NCBI RefSeq assembly: GCF_000092125.1 | Contig: NC_014212.1 | Coordinates: forward strand, 1,012,001-1,076,000 | DNA length: 64,000 nucleotides | Reading direction: 5' to 3' | From: Allomeiothermus silvanus DSM 9946 | GTDB lineage: Bacteria > Deinococcota > Deinococci > Deinococcales > Thermaceae | Part shown: in pieces, positions 1 to 8,553 of the stretch | Layout of the letters: each line of letters starts with the position of its first letter | How positions within the stretch are numbered: position 1 is the stretch's first letter | Translations under genes and position numbers: made by a program | The notes under the pieces: generated by a model | Databases searched by the model: none | The model's input: the letters and a program-made list of their open reading frames with translations, nothing else | Told to the model about the DNA's origin: nothing

Positions 1-1
1 C

Positions 2-169
2 TTCAGCGGACTATTCTTGCGCGAGGTGGGTCTACCGCCTTCGCAGTACCGCAAGTACGCCAGAAGCCAGTTCCCCATCCCTGTGGTTTACCGCAGCCTC
101 TTCGTGCCCGCGTGCTTTTTGCGGATGTATAGGGTCTTGGATCGGGAAGGCAATTTTGAAGAAGCATAA
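2..169 (+). CDS. AraC-family transcriptional regulator, C-terminal end (partial)
   Basis: The window opens inside this gene; the last 55 codons are visible, ending at TAA 167-169. The residues FSGLFLREVGLPPSQYRKYA match the second helix-turn-helix and conserved tail of AraC/XylS regulators, where FxRxFRxxxGxxPxxYR is the signature. It would bind DNA as an activator. The rest of the protein, including any ligand domain, lies outside the window, so its target is unknown. The downstream glyoxalase-fold gene, 43 bases away on the same strand, is a possible target or operon partner. Confidence 0.75.
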   Translation, partial: FSGLFLREVGLPPSQYRKYARSQFPIPVVYRSLFVPACFLRMYRVLDREGNFEEA

Positions 170-211
170 CCGGGGCTTTGATGTTATGCTCTAGGCAGAA
201 AGGAGCAGAAT

Positions 212-628
212 ATGCTTATTCGTCAGAGCCACACCACCATCTATGTGCTGGATCAGGACAGGGCCCTCGAGTTCTACCACGGCATCTTGGGCCTGGAGGT
301 GCGCACCGACATGCGCATGGAGCAGGGCTTTCGCTGGCTCACCGTGGGCCCCAAGGCCCAGCCCGACCTGGAGATCGTGCTGATGCCGGTCCAGGCGGGC
401 CCGGCGATGGATGCCGAGACCGCTGGGCACCTCCGGGCGTTGCTGGAGAAGGGCGCAATGGGAATAGGGGTCTTCGAGACCGACGACATCCAGCGGGATT
501 ATGCCGAGTTGAGCGCAAAGGGAGTTCATTTCACGGATCCCCCTAGGGAGCATTTCTACGGCATTGACGCGGGCGTGCGCGACAACTCAGGCAACTGGTT
601 CAGACTGGTGCAGCGGAAGAAGGGATAG
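212..628 (+). CDS. VOC/glyoxalase superfamily protein
   Basis: A 138-residue protein with the paired beta-alpha-beta-beta-beta layout of the vicinal oxygen chelate superfamily. The first module starts TTIYVLDQDRALEFYHGILGLEV, here given only as its key residues His7, Asp14 and the FYxxxLGLEV strand. The second ends GVRDNSGNWFRLVQ, a common glyoxalase/dioxygenase/bleomycin-resistance ending. The start is ATG 212 with AAAGGAG at 199-205. Members bind a divalent metal or act as small-molecule resistance proteins; the substrate cannot be read here. It follows an AraC-type regulator on the same strand. Confidence 0.8.
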   Translation: MLIRQSHTTIYVLDQDRALEFYHGILGLEVRTDMRMEQGFRWLTVGPKAQPDLEIVLMPVQAGPAMDAETAGHLRALLEKGAMGIGVFETDDIQRDYAELSAKGVHFTDPPREHFYGIDAGVRDNSGNWFRLVQRKKG

Positions 629-765
629 CTCGAGGTCTGTCTCGTTGATAAGTACCCCCATGGGAAGTGCGGAACCGTATACCGAAGCCGGTCATGTCTG
701 CAAAGCTTCCCGTGGGGATCCCAAAACGAAGGAAAGTCTCTGTTGGAGGCCCACGGGAGGTTTCT

Positions 766-1224
766 ATGAGCTCAGATAAAGATGTGCAAAAATCCCCTAA
801 GCGTCGCCGCGACCAGCAAGAAACTCAGGGATTTACCGCGGAGGAACGGGCTGCCATGAAGGAGCGCGCCCGGGAGCTGAAAGCGGGCAAGGCCGACGGG
901 GAAAGCGCCGTACTCGCGAAGATTGCCGAGATGCCGGAACCGGACCGCTCTATAGCCGAGCGGATTCATGCCATCATCAAGGCCAGTGCGCCGTCTCTCT
1001 CGCCGAAAACCTGGTACGGGATGCCCGCTTATGCCAAGGACGGCAAGGTCGTGTGTTTCTTCACCCCTGCATCGAAGTTCAACGCCAGGTACGCGACATT
1101 AGGCTTCAATGACGCGGCAAACCTCGACGAGGGCAACATGTGGCCAACCTCCTTTGCGCTGAAGGAGCTGACGCCTGCCGAAGAGGCCAGGATTGCGGCG
1201 CTGGTGAAGAAAGCGGTGGGCTAG
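766..1224 (+). CDS. DUF1801/YdhG-like protein
   Basis: A 152-residue protein starting at ATG 766 with GGGAGG at 755-760. The N-terminal 50 residues are charged and rich in Lys, Arg and Glu. The C-terminal 90 residues carry the DUF1801 (YdhG) pattern: [10 protein letters not shown], then [25 protein letters not shown] and a final [18 protein letters not shown] helix. Proteins of this fold include frataxin-like B. subtilis YdhG, but most are uncharacterised. No operon partner is visible; the next 250 bases are non-coding, followed by an IS remnant. Confidence 0.75.
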   Translation: MSSDKDVQKSPKRRRDQQETQGFTAEERAAMKERARELKAGKADGESAVLAKIAEMPEPDRSIAERIHAIIKASAPSLSPKTWYGMPAYAKDGKVVCFFTPASKFNARYATLGFNDAANLDEGNMWPTSFALKELTPAEEARIAALVKKAVG

Positions 1225-1470
1225 GGGCTGTGGCATGCCTGCTTCGCGCAAGGCTTCTGTATAGTGCGTTGAACACAACCGGGACCTACCGAGAACGCCT
1301 GACGATGGAGAAAAAGTGCTGTCGAGAGCGCTACCTTCTGAATAGAAGCCGATATATTGCGCTAGCCCGTGTTTCCCTGACCCTTCGATGCTACTTGCCA
1401 TGAAAGGCGGCGGATCATGTGCTTAGGGCGAAAAACACTGCGAACCTCGATAAAAAGGAGGAAATCTTGG
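1225..1470. other. Non-coding stretch before IS remnant
   Basis: I see no convincing gene, RNA or repeat here. The only notable feature is the purine-rich AAAAAGGAGG at its 3' end (about 1452-1461), which looks like a strong ribosome-binding site for the reading frame truncated at 1471. Confidence 0.5.
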
Positions 1471-1507
1471 GTGAGGATCGTTTCTGATCATCGGACATGT
1501 CAAATAA
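1471..1507 (+). pseudogene. Possible 5' remnant of a gene cut by the IS element
   Basis: AAAGGAGG at 1454-1461 is followed by GTG 1471 and an open frame that reads MRIVSDHRTCQI before entering the left inverted repeat of the IS element at 1508. It stops inside the element at 1531-1533. This looks like the first codons of a gene whose remainder was lost. It could be the start of the locus whose far end is the DUF499 remnant at 2520. Too short to identify. Confidence 0.25.
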
Positions 1508-2518
1508 CTGATTTTACGCGGTTGAGTTTATAGGGCATAAAATAGGGCTTCCTGTGGACACAGGAGGCCCGATATGAATCTACCACGCCCGATGGTAAAG
1601 GCTGTTGAAGCAATGATGAAAGCTGCGGATACCCGAAGCTGCTTGGGGATAGCAGAGGGATGTAAATATGCCCATGACAGCATTTATCGAGCTTTGGAGG
1701 TGGAGCTGGAGCGGTATTTCACGTGCTGTTTGGCCTTGTTGAAGCGGTTAGGAGGGTTAGGGAAGGGCTATCTGATCTTGGATGACGTGGTGATTGCCTG
1801 CTGGCAACGGGGGCTACTGGATTTACCTAAGGTTATGGACACTTCCACAGGGCAGTATGTGTGGGGTTTTTGTGTGGTGGTGCTGCTGTGGACGAATGGA
1901 TGGATTCGTCTGCCGCTGGCCTTTCGGGGGTGTTGGAGTGATGAAGGTGAAGGGCGAAACAAACACACTCTGGCCATGGAACTGCTGTTGTGGGCGGTGG
2001 AGCAAGGGTTCAAACCCGAGTACGTGCTGTTTGATGCAGGGTACGCCTCCAAGGAGCTGTTGAGAAAGATTCATGGACTCGGGTGGTCACCAGACTACGC
2101 AAGAACCGATTGCTGGACGGTCGCCAGCGCAAACACCATGGATCGCCTTTCTGGGTCAAAGAGGGCAGACTCAAAGGTCTAGGCTTCTTGGTCAAGGTAC
2201 TCCGCAGGGGTAACTTCTACCTCTGCACCAACGCAACAGAGCTCCCCAAGCATCTATCGCATCCGTCCCAACATCGAGGAAGCCTTTCGAGGCCTTCAAC
2301 TTCGAACTCGGCTGGCAGGGGCATCGCCACCACAAACGCGAGAAACTCGCTGCACATCTAGCCCTGGGCTTTCTTAGCTACGCGCTGATCGAGTTTCACC
2401 GCTCACGATCCAATCACAAGATGACCTTCTAGCAATACCGTCGTAACCTCATCTCTGGCGCTATACCCCCTGATTTATCCCCTTTGCTGGAGTTCGCAGC
2501 CTGACTGCGTAAAATCAG
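1508..2518 (+). mobile_element. Decayed IS4-superfamily insertion element
   Basis: About 1.0 kb bounded by inverted repeats CTGATTTTACGC (1508-1519) and GCGTAAAATCAG (2507-2518), a perfect 12-base match. It contains one transposase gene broken by at least two frameshifts. No clear target-site duplication flanks the ends, consistent with loss of adjacent DNA. The right end cuts straight into a DUF499 coding frame. Confidence 0.8.
1574..2432 (+). pseudogene. IS4-like DDE transposase, frameshifted
   Basis: The first segment (1574 to about 2090) reads from ATG with the first acidic site in ILDDVVIACW and the second in YVLFDAGYASKEL. The frame then changes near 2075-2090 (VTRLRKNRLLDGR) and again near 2230-2290, where IYRIRPNIEEAFRGLQ carries the Y-x2-R-x3-E signature of IS4 transposases, with Gln where Lys is usual. 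The last frame reads ELGWQGHRHHKREKLAAHLA and ends at TAG 2430-2432. All three catalytic acidic residues are recognisable, but split among frames, so no active enzyme can be made without recoding. Confidence 0.8.
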
Positions 2519-2519
2519 A

Positions 2520-3320
2520 TACCAGTGGCTCCTGGTGCCTGAGCAGAAGACGCCCCACGCGGCGGTCGAGTGGCAGGCGCTCCGGCTCACCGGAGCCGAC
2601 GCGTTGGCCGTTCGGGCGAGCAAAAAACTCAAAAACGACGAGCTGCTGCTGGGCAAGCTCGGTTGCACCATCCTGCGTAAGCACCTAGACGAGATACCAC
2701 TGTGGCGGGGGGATCACGTGATGGTGCGCCAGCTCGTCGAAGATTTTGCACGCTACCTCTACCTGCCCCGGCTCGCCCGGCCCGAGGTACTGGTGCAGGC
2801 TCTGCGCGAGGGCGTGGCTTTGCTGACCTGGCAAGCCGAAACCTTCGCCTATGCCGAGGGCTACGATGAAGCGAGCGGGAGGTATCGCGGCTTGCGGGCC
2901 GGGCAGGCGGTCTCGCTCACCGCCGAGGACCCCGGACTCATCGTCAAACCCGAGGTGGCCCGGCGGCAGCTCGAGCTCCCCCCGCTCGAGTCCATAGGGG
3001 GCGGTGCCACCCCGGCGGGTACGTCCAGGGCAGACACGAAGGACAGCAAGGACGGCAGGGAGCCAGAACCTGGCTCGCCGCCCTCTCCCCGCCGCTACTA
3101 CGGCACCGTGCGCCTCAATCCCCTTCGCGTCGGGGCAGAGGCGGGCCGCATCGCCGAAGAAGTGATCGCCCACCTGGCTGGGCAACCCGGCGCCGAGGTG
3201 GTGGTCACCCTGGAAATCCAGGTGCACTTGCCCCACGGGGCCAGTGAACAGACAGTTCGGACGGTCACGGAGAACAGCCGCACCCTCAAGTTCGAGAACT
3301 ACGGCTTCGAGACGGATTGA
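2520..3320 (+). pseudogene. DUF499 ATPase, C-terminal remnant
   Basis: An open frame runs from the IS right end (TAC at 2520) to TGA 3318-3320, about 266 codons. It begins mid-domain with YQWLLVPEQ and shows DUF499-type motifs: RASKKLKNDELL, PLWRGDHVMVRQLVEDFARYLYLP, TWQAETFAYAEGYDE, and the family ending RRYYGTVRLNPLRVG, EVVVTLEIQ, VRTVTENSRTLKF. Full DUF499 proteins are about 1,000-residue ATPases often found beside DUF1156 methyltransferases in BREX-like defence loci. Here the N-terminal ATPase part and all partners are missing, so this is a remnant. GTG 2535 could serve as a start but nothing indicates function. Confidence 0.75.
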
Positions 3321-3372
3321 GCGCTTGAGGAGCCTCGCTAGCCCTCCTGCTGCAGCATCGTTAGGTGCAGCG

Positions 3373-3397
3373 ACACCCAGCTGCTGAACTTGGGTGT
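3373..3397. terminator. Hairpin between DUF499 remnant and oxidoreductase
   Basis: ACACCCA (3373-3379) pairs with TGGGTGT (3391-3397). It lies between two convergent frames and touches the stop codon of the minus-strand oxidoreductase. No clear U-tract, so it is a weak bidirectional terminator candidate. Confidence 0.4.
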
Positions 3398-4611
3398 TAT
3401 AAGTGCCCTAACCCACTCCCCTCGAGCAACTCCCGCACCCACACCTTCTCCCCCCGCTTCGCGGACTCTTCGGCGGCCACCCCCACCACCACGCTCCAGA
3501 AGCCCTCTTCGGCGGTGGCGGCTGTAGAGGGCTTTCCGTCCATAGCCTCGATAAAGCGCAGGTGCTCGTAGTAGGTGGCCCCGCTATGGCCGCTTTCCTC
3601 GATGAGGGCGGGGTAGCTGGGGGTCATGGTGCGGGAGGTGCGGTCGGGGAGGCAGATGACCTCAAGGTAGTTTTCCCATTTGGAGTAGGCTTGGCCGTTC
3701 ACCCCCTCGCTGGCCTTGAGGCGGCCCTCGTCGCCACAGATGACGATCTCCTCGTAGACCATGGGCGCGAACATGCACAGGTTGAAGTTGGCCCGCACCC
3801 CGTTTTGGTACTCCACGATCACGAAGGCGTTGTCCAGGATGTCCGAGCGAAGGCCGCCGTACTCGAAGTCGCGGAAGTTCACCGCCTGGCTGCCCGAGGC
3901 ATACACGCTTACCGGCCTCGACTCGGCAAAGAGGTTGAAGAGGTCGAAGTAGTGGCAGCACTTCTCCACCAGGGTGCCGCCGGAGTACTTGGAGAACTTG
4001 TTCCACTGCTTGACTTTGTCCAAGAAGGGCTCGCGGTGCTCGAGGATGGTGATGGTCTTGATCTCGCCCAGGCTTTTGCGCACCTTGGCCTCGTGGATGG
4101 CCTCCACGTAGATGGGCTTGTAGCGGTACTGGAGCCCGATCTGCAGCACCTTGGGGTAGTTCTGGGCGATCTGCCAGATCGCGTAGGCGTCTGGCAGGTT
4201 GGTGGCCATGGGCTTTTCCAGCAGGATGTGCTTGCCCGACTGTACGGCAACCTTTAGGACATCCAGGTGGGTGTGGTTGGGGGTGCAGATGATCAGGGCG
4301 TCTACCGCCGGGTCGTTGCAGGCGGCCTCGAGGCTCTCATACACCACCAAAGGCTCGTCGGAGAACTGGGCCTTGACCCGGCGGGCGCCCTCCACGCTGG
4401 AGGGGTTGGGGTCGTAGACGCCGTGGACGGTGCAGCGCCCCTCGAGCAGGGTCACCCGGACGTGCTCCTGGCCGTTGACCCCCACCCCGATCACGTTGAA
4501 GCGGTACTTGAGGGGCCCGGGGTCCATCAAAAAACGGTCTTCCTTGGGTACGTAGGCGAATTTCGGCACCAGCGCGTGCAGGCGGTTGGCGAACTCTTTG
4601 TTTTTCTTCAT
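3397..4611 (-). CDS. Gfo/Idh/MocA family oxidoreductase
   Basis: A 404-residue NAD(P)-dependent oxidoreductase. The N-terminal Rossmann domain has FNVIGVGVNGQEH near residue 38, then ICTPNHTH and the family hallmark EKP in HILLEKPMA. The C-terminal domain has GGTLVEKCCHYFDLF, matching the conserved region with catalytic Lys/His in inositol dehydrogenase relatives. The C-terminal VWSV/VGVAAEESAKRGEKV region is also typical. Likely oxidises a sugar or cyclitol, substrate unknown. The gene stands alone. TATAAT lies 6 bases before ATG, so the mRNA is probably leaderless. Confidence 0.85.
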   Translation of the reverse strand: MKKNKEFANRLHALVPKFAYVPKEDRFLMDPGPLKYRFNVIGVGVNGQEHVRVTLLEGRCTVHGVYDPNPSSVEGARRVKAQFSDEPLVVYESLEAACNDPAVDALIICTPNHTHLDVLKVAVQSGKHILLEKPMATNLPDAYAIWQIAQNYPKVLQIGLQYRYKPIYVEAIHEAKVRKSLGEIKTITILEHREPFLDKVKQWNKFSKYSGGTLVEKCCHYFDLFNLFAESRPVSVYASGSQAVNFRDFEYGGLRSDILDNAFVIVEYQNGVRANFNLCMFAPMVYEEIVICGDEGRLKASEGVNGQAYSKWENYLEVICLPDRTSRTMTPSYPALIEESGHSGATYYEHLRFIEAMDGKPSTAATAEEGFWSVVVGVAAEESAKRGEKVWVRELLEGSGLGHL

Positions 4612-4617
4612 AGCGAG

Positions 4618-4623
4618 ATTATA
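4618..4623 (-). promoter_or_regulatory. Leaderless -10 box of the oxidoreductase gene
   Basis: Perfect TATAAT on the minus strand with exactly 6 bases (CTCGCT) to the ATG at 4611, and no Shine-Dalgarno sequence. This is the spacing of leaderless promoters known in Deinococcota. Confidence 0.65.
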
Positions 4624-4733
4624 AATCTTAGATTCAAAATATGGCAGGCTAGAAAGCGAAAGCCCACCGCGCGTCGTGGGTGAGAAAGTTCCTTCAGGGA
4701 TGGCGTACAGCGTACGACGTATAACCGCTTGAT

Positions 4734-5222
4734 TTAGCCTTGTAACCCTACGGTTGCCCGAATCTCCTTCAGGGTGTCCTTCTCGGCCTGGGAAACCTGC
4801 TCGCCGCCAATGCCCAAGAAGCCCCCCTCTTTTGCGGCTTGAGCCACCCGCTCCGCTACCCCTACCACGTACTGTTGGTAAGCGGCCAGGTCCTCCGGGG
4901 TGGCTTTGGCCTGGACGAGCCAGAAAGCGCTACGCAGGCGCTCGAGCATGGCGTTTTTGGCCTCTTCGAAGGACTTGAAGCGCGGGCGTTCCTCCCGGTG
5001 CCGCTCCTGGTCTTCGGGCTTGAGGCTGGCGGCGATGGCCTGGAGAAGCGGTGCGCTCGAGGCCTCGGCCAGCTCCTTCATGGCCTTCACGGTGGCGATC
5101 CCCTCGGCGATGATCCCGGTCAGCCCAGACGGGGAGGCTGCTAAGATCGCCGCCGCTGCCGTAGCGGGACCGCTCAGCACCTTATCCCATTCTTCTGGGG
5201 TGAAATTATCCTTGACGCTCAT
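4734..5222 (-). CDS. Conserved hypothetical alanine-rich protein
   Basis: A 162-residue soluble, largely helical protein, not recognised. It starts MSVKDNFTPEEWDKVL with GGAGGT 7 bases upstream of the ATG. The first half is small and hydrophobic (ATAAAAILAASPSGLTGIIAE), and the C-terminal part has a glycine patch GGFLGIGGEQVSQAEKDTLKEI. There is no signal peptide or membrane segment. It is divergent from glpK and single. The AAAS/GLTG stretch could form a helix bundle; no function is proposed. Confidence 0.7.
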   Translation of the reverse strand: MSVKDNFTPEEWDKVLSGPATAAAAILAASPSGLTGIIAEGIATVKAMKELAEASSAPLLQAIAASLKPEDQERHREERPRFKSFEEAKNAMLERLRSAFWLVQAKATPEDLAAYQQYVVGVAERVAQAAKEGGFLGIGGEQVSQAEKDTLKEIRATVGLQG

Positions 5223-5397
5223 GTTGACCTCCGGGTTCTAGCCTCACATATCCCGCCCACGGTAGGTGTGGGGTATGCAACGACGCCCAAAGGCACGTTT
5301 GACCAAGGCTGTATACGGGCAGAAGGGGGTCGCTCGCGGGTAGAGCTAAGTGCAAAGGCGAAACGGTAAAATCAGTCGTCGAAGTCTAGGAGGTCTT

Positions 5398-5451
5398 ATG
5401 CCGCTAGTAGCCCACGACAACCCCGGGGAGGCCGCATGCCCTACTTGTTAG
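5398..5451 (+). CDS. Small leader ORF overlapping glpK start
   Basis: A 17-codon frame ([17 protein letters not shown]) with a strong ribosome-binding site, TAGGAGGT at 5387-5394. It ends at TAG 5449-5451, so it overlaps the first 16 bases of glpK in another frame. The glpK ribosome-binding site GGGGAGG (about 5425-5431) lies inside it. Translation could couple to, or compete with, glpK initiation. It could also be chance. Confidence 0.4.
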   Translation: MPLVAHDNPGEAACPTC

Positions 5452-6926
5452 CCCTCGACCAGGGAACCACCTCGAGCCGGGCCATCCTCTTTGACCTGGA
5501 CGGCAAAGTGGTAGCGATAGAGCAAAAGGAGTTCACCCAGATCTATCCGCAGCCGGGCTGGGTCGAGCACAACCCGCTGGAGATCTGGCTCACGCAGCTC
5601 GAGACGGCTCAGAAGGTGATCCAAAAAGCCCAGATCGAACCCGCCGAGATCGCCGCCATGGGGATCACTAACCAGCGCGAAACGGTGGTGCTGTGGGAGC
5701 GGGCTACCGGTCAGCCCGTGCATAATGCCATCGTCTGGCAGGACCGACGCACGGCAGCCCTATGTGACGAACTCAGGGCGCGAGGTTATGAGCCCCTGTT
5801 TCGCCAGAAGACCGGTCTGCTCCTCGATCCCTACTTTTCCGCGACCAAGCTGGCTTGGTTGCTGGATCATGTCCCGGGGGTACGCGAGCGGGCTGGGAAG
5901 GGCGAGCTGGCTTTTGGCACGGTGGATAGCTGGCTTATCTACAACCTCACCGGCGGCAAGGTGCACGCTACCGATGTATCGAACGCCTCCCGGACGCTTT
6001 TGTTCAACCTCGAGACCCTCCAGTGGGACGACCACTTGCTGGGCATCTTGGGTATCCCCAAGTCGGTGTTGCCCCAGGTGAAACCCTCCGCGGCACACTA
6101 CGGAACAGTGAAGGCTGAATGGCTGGGGGCTGAGATCCCCATCGCGGGGGTAGCCGGAGATCAGCAGGCGGCGCTCTTCGGGCAGGCTTGCTTTGAGCCA
6201 GGGATGGCCAAAAACACTTACGGCACCGGCTGTTTCCTATTGATGAATACCGGGCGTAAGCGGGTGGAGTCGGCTCGAGGGCTGCTTTCCACGGTGGCCT
6301 GGCAACTCGAGGGCCGTCCGGCCGAATACGCCCTCGAGGGCAGCGTCTTCATCGCCGGGGCGGTGGTGCAGTGGCTCCGTGACGGGCTGGGGATCATCCA
6401 CAACTCCGCCGACGTGGAAGCGTTGGCCGCTACCGTCCCCGATAATGGCGGGGTCTACCTGGTTCCGGCCTTCGTGGGGCTGGGGGCCCCGCACTGGGAC
6501 CCCTACGCGCGAGGAACCATCGTAGGGATCACCCGCGGCACCACCAAAGCCCACCTGGCGCGGGCTGCCCTGGAGGCCATTGCCTACCAGAGCAAGGACG
6601 TCCTCAAGGCGATGGAAGCCGATGCACGGCTCCGGCTGGCCGAGCTGCGGGTGGACGGCGGGGCCTCCCGCAACGACCTACTGATGCAGTTTCAGGCCGA
6701 CATCTTGGGGACCCCGGTAGTGCGACCCAAGGTCACCGAGACCACCGCGTTAGGTGCGGCTTACCTGGCCGGAATCGGGGCCGGGGTCTTGTCGGAGGAG
6801 CAGATTAGGGCGCGCTGGGCGCTAGAACATCGCTTCGAGCCGGGCATGGCCGAAGCGCAGCGCACCGCCCACTACCGGGGCTGGGCTCGAGCGGTGGAAC
6901 GGGCCAAGAGTTGGGTAGAGCCTTAG
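5436..6926 (+). CDS. glpK: Glycerol kinase
   Basis: A 496-residue FGGY-family kinase, the usual length for GlpK. It phosphorylates glycerol to glycerol 3-phosphate with ATP in the cytoplasm. Motifs include [14 protein letters not shown] at residue 7, NQRETVVLW near 80, WQDRRT, the glycerol-binding region [22 protein letters not shown], and the C-terminal FGGY-type segment [18 protein letters not shown] and [10 protein letters not shown]. The start ATG 5436 has GGGGAGG just upstream. No glpF or glpD is adjacent, unlike many glycerol operons. Its stop codon overlaps the stop of the convergent globin gene by a few bases. Confidence 0.95.
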   Translation: MPYLLALDQGTTSSRAILFDLDGKVVAIEQKEFTQIYPQPGWVEHNPLEIWLTQLETAQKVIQKAQIEPAEIAAMGITNQRETVVLWERATGQPVHNAIVWQDRRTAALCDELRARGYEPLFRQKTGLLLDPYFSATKLAWLLDHVPGVRERAGKGELAFGTVDSWLIYNLTGGKVHATDVSNASRTLLFNLETLQWDDHLLGILGIPKSVLPQVKPSAAHYGTVKAEWLGAEIPIAGVAGDQQAALFGQACFEPGMAKNTYGTGCFLLMNTGRKRVESARGLLSTVAWQLEGRPAEYALEGSVFIAGAVVQWLRDGLGIIHNSADVEALAATVPDNGGVYLVPAFVGLGAPHWDPYARGTIVGITRGTTKAHLARAALEAIAYQSKDVLKAMEADARLRLAELRVDGGASRNDLLMQFQADILGTPVVRPKVTETTALGAAYLAGIGAGVLSEEQIRARWALEHRFEPGMAEAQRTAHYRGWARAVERAKSWVEP

Positions 6927-7321
6927 AACTTTGGGCCGTCCTGGACTGCCAAAGGGAAGGGGGAAGCACCCAGGATGCGCGAGCGCAGGGTAGCGGCTAT
7001 GGAGCGGGCGAATTGTTTAGCAAGCTCGGCCTTCTCGCCGGAGAAGTGCTCGTCTACGGTCTGGGTGAAGAGTTCAAGCCAACGGACGAAGTGGGCCTCC
7101 TCCAGCGGCGTGCGGGCGTGGAGCCTGAGGTGCTTGTACATCATCCCACCCTTATAGGCCCCGGTGCGAAACAAAAGGTTTTCCCAAAAGTCGTGCATGA
7201 TGGGCAAATGAGCCTCCAGATCGAGCCCAGCGAACAGGTAGCCGATCAGCGGGTCGCGCGTAGCTTTGCGATAGAAGGCGTTGACCACGGTAGCGATATC
7301 GGCCCTCGAAGCGATGTCCAT
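6923..7321 (-). CDS. Group III truncated hemoglobin
   Basis: A 132-residue truncated globin (from [13 protein letters not shown]). Features include the N-terminal helix with [19 protein letters not shown], the distal [14 protein letters not shown] block, the conserved YKGGMMYKH with a candidate proximal His, and the [24 protein letters not shown] helix typical of group III. Such proteins bind heme and oxygen, NO or sulfide. ATG 7321 is preferred because AAGGAT lies 7 bases upstream; a GTG five codons earlier would overlap this site. The gene is tail-to-tail with glpK, with overlapping stops at 6923-6926. Confidence 0.9.
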   Translation of the reverse strand: MDIASRADIATVVNAFYRKATRDPLIGYLFAGLDLEAHLPIMHDFWENLLFRTGAYKGGMMYKHLRLHARTPLEEAHFVRWLELFTQTVDEHFSGEKAELAKQFARSIAATLRSRILGASPFPLAVQDGPKF

Positions 7322-7462
7322 AGGGGTATCCTTCACACTCTCAGGCTAAGGGGACTAGCGGGATTCCATGGTGAGCAAAGCTCCCTCGAGGCTTTTGGGC
7401 AACGGGACAAGCGAATGCGCGACTTAGCGGCCCGGGGCTTTGTTCGCTTACAATCGAGAGCG

Positions 7463-7690
7463 ATGGGCATCGGACGCTGGTTGATCGCCTTAGGGGTACT
7501 CCTGATCTTGCTGGGGCTGGTCTGGCTATATGCCCCCCGGCTCCTGGCCTGGTTCGGCCACCTGCCGGGGGATATCCGCATCGAGCGGGAGGGCTTCCGC
7601 TTTTACTTTCCCCTCACCTCGACGCTGTTGTTGAGCCTGGCCTTGAGCTTGGTGTTTAACCTGCTAGCCCGCTGGTTCCGGGAACCCTAG
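7463..7690 (+). CDS. DUF2905 family small membrane protein
   Basis: A 75-residue protein with two transmembrane helices (about residues 5-30 and 50-68) around the conserved loop GHLPGDIRIEREGFRFYFPL, which is the DUF2905 hallmark. Function is unknown. A TACAAT box at 7449-7454 lies 8 bases before ATG 7463, with no clear ribosome-binding site, suggesting a leaderless or nearly leaderless mRNA. The gene is divergent from the globin gene. Confidence 0.85.
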   Translation: MGIGRWLIALGVLLILLGLVWLYAPRLLAWFGHLPGDIRIEREGFRFYFPLTSTLLLSLALSLVFNLLARWFREP

Positions 7691-7835
7691 GTACTCCGCG
7701 GGCACAGCGTTGCTCCGCGATTGCACGAGCTGGGTCGGGCGGTGGATCGGCTCCTTAGTGCGCCACCCGGCATCTGGGGTCGGCGGAGCAAAGAACAGCC
7801 AATTAGTTGGGTATGGAATCCAGCACCCCCCTTTA

Positions 7836-8474
7836 TTACGGCAGGCGCACGGTGCTGTTTTGGTAAGGGCTGCACAGCTGCGGCCCGCAGACCCGAGCGC
7901 TGACCTCGAGCGCGTATACCTCCTCGCGGTTATTGACTAGGTCGTTGATCGCGGTGTTGACCTGGGCGTAGAGCCCGCTAGTGGTCTTGTCCAGGCCTAC
8001 CGCGGGGATGGGGATGCCCAAATAATTGCCCAAAGCAGCGGGGGCCAGCGAGAGCACTACCTTGAAGGTGCCCTCCAGGATTCGGCCCGTCACCCGGAAG
8101 AAGTTGCGATCCGGGACATATACCGGGAAGCTCGCGGTAGCTGGGGTATTGGGGCTTAAGGGGGCTTCGCCCTTGATCTCGCGGGTTTTGTTCTCATAGC
8201 GCGGAGAGAGGAGATTCCCCACCGGGGTGCGGTAAAAGAGGGTCACGGTGTACTCGGCCCGTACCGCGTCGCGGGCCACCGTCGGATAGACCACCAGGGT
8301 GCAGGCGTTGGGCCCGTACTCGAGCAGTGGCCCCGGACGGTTGAATTCGCCTACGCAAGCCACGTTGAGCCGCGGAGCCTGGGCGTAGGCGCTCAAGTAC
8401 TCGGGGTCGGTGTTGAGGTTGCGCGGAGCGCAGGCCACCAAAAGCAGCATCCCGGCTAGCAGCAGCTTTTTCAT
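7836..8474 (-). CDS. Secreted lipoprotein of unknown function
   Basis: A 212-residue protein starting MKKLLLAGMLLLVACAP, a signal peptide with lipobox LVAC and acylated Cys15. The mature part is predicted beta-rich with NACTLVVYPTVARDAVRAEYTVTLFYRTPVG and a C-terminal VYALEVSARVCGPQLCSPY containing two cysteines that could form a disulfide. No family is recognised. The start was placed at the signal peptide; TATGGT lies exactly 6 bases before this ATG. The gene follows leuS on the same strand but is separated by a strong hairpin. Confidence 0.8.
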   Translation of the reverse strand: MKKLLLAGMLLLVACAPRNLNTDPEYLSAYAQAPRLNVACVGEFNRPGPLLEYGPNACTLVVYPTVARDAVRAEYTVTLFYRTPVGNLLSPRYENKTREIKGEAPLSPNTPATASFPVYVPDRNFFRVTGRILEGTFKVVLSLAPAALGNYLGIPIPAVGLDKTTSGLYAQVNTAINDLVNNREEVYALEVSARVCGPQLCSPYQNSTVRLP

Positions 8475-8510
8475 GTTTTCACCATAACGTACCCGCCTGA
8501 GTAGTGGATT

Positions 8511-8539
8511 ACCCCCCTCGCGGCAGTACCGAGGGGGGT
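8511..8539 (-). terminator. Hairpin downstream of leuS
   Basis: ACCCCCCTCG (8511-8520) and CGAGGGGGGT (8530-8539) form a perfect 10-base stem between the leuS stop and the lipoprotein start. There is no long U-tract, so efficiency is uncertain. Confidence 0.6.
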
Positions 8540-8553
8540 CAAGGCAAGGGCGG

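Noticed and set aside
3562-4683. Plus-strand open frames opposite the Gfo/Idh gene
   Set aside because: Low-complexity Val/Gly/Leu-rich translations typical of antisense frames; the minus-strand gene has clear family motifs.
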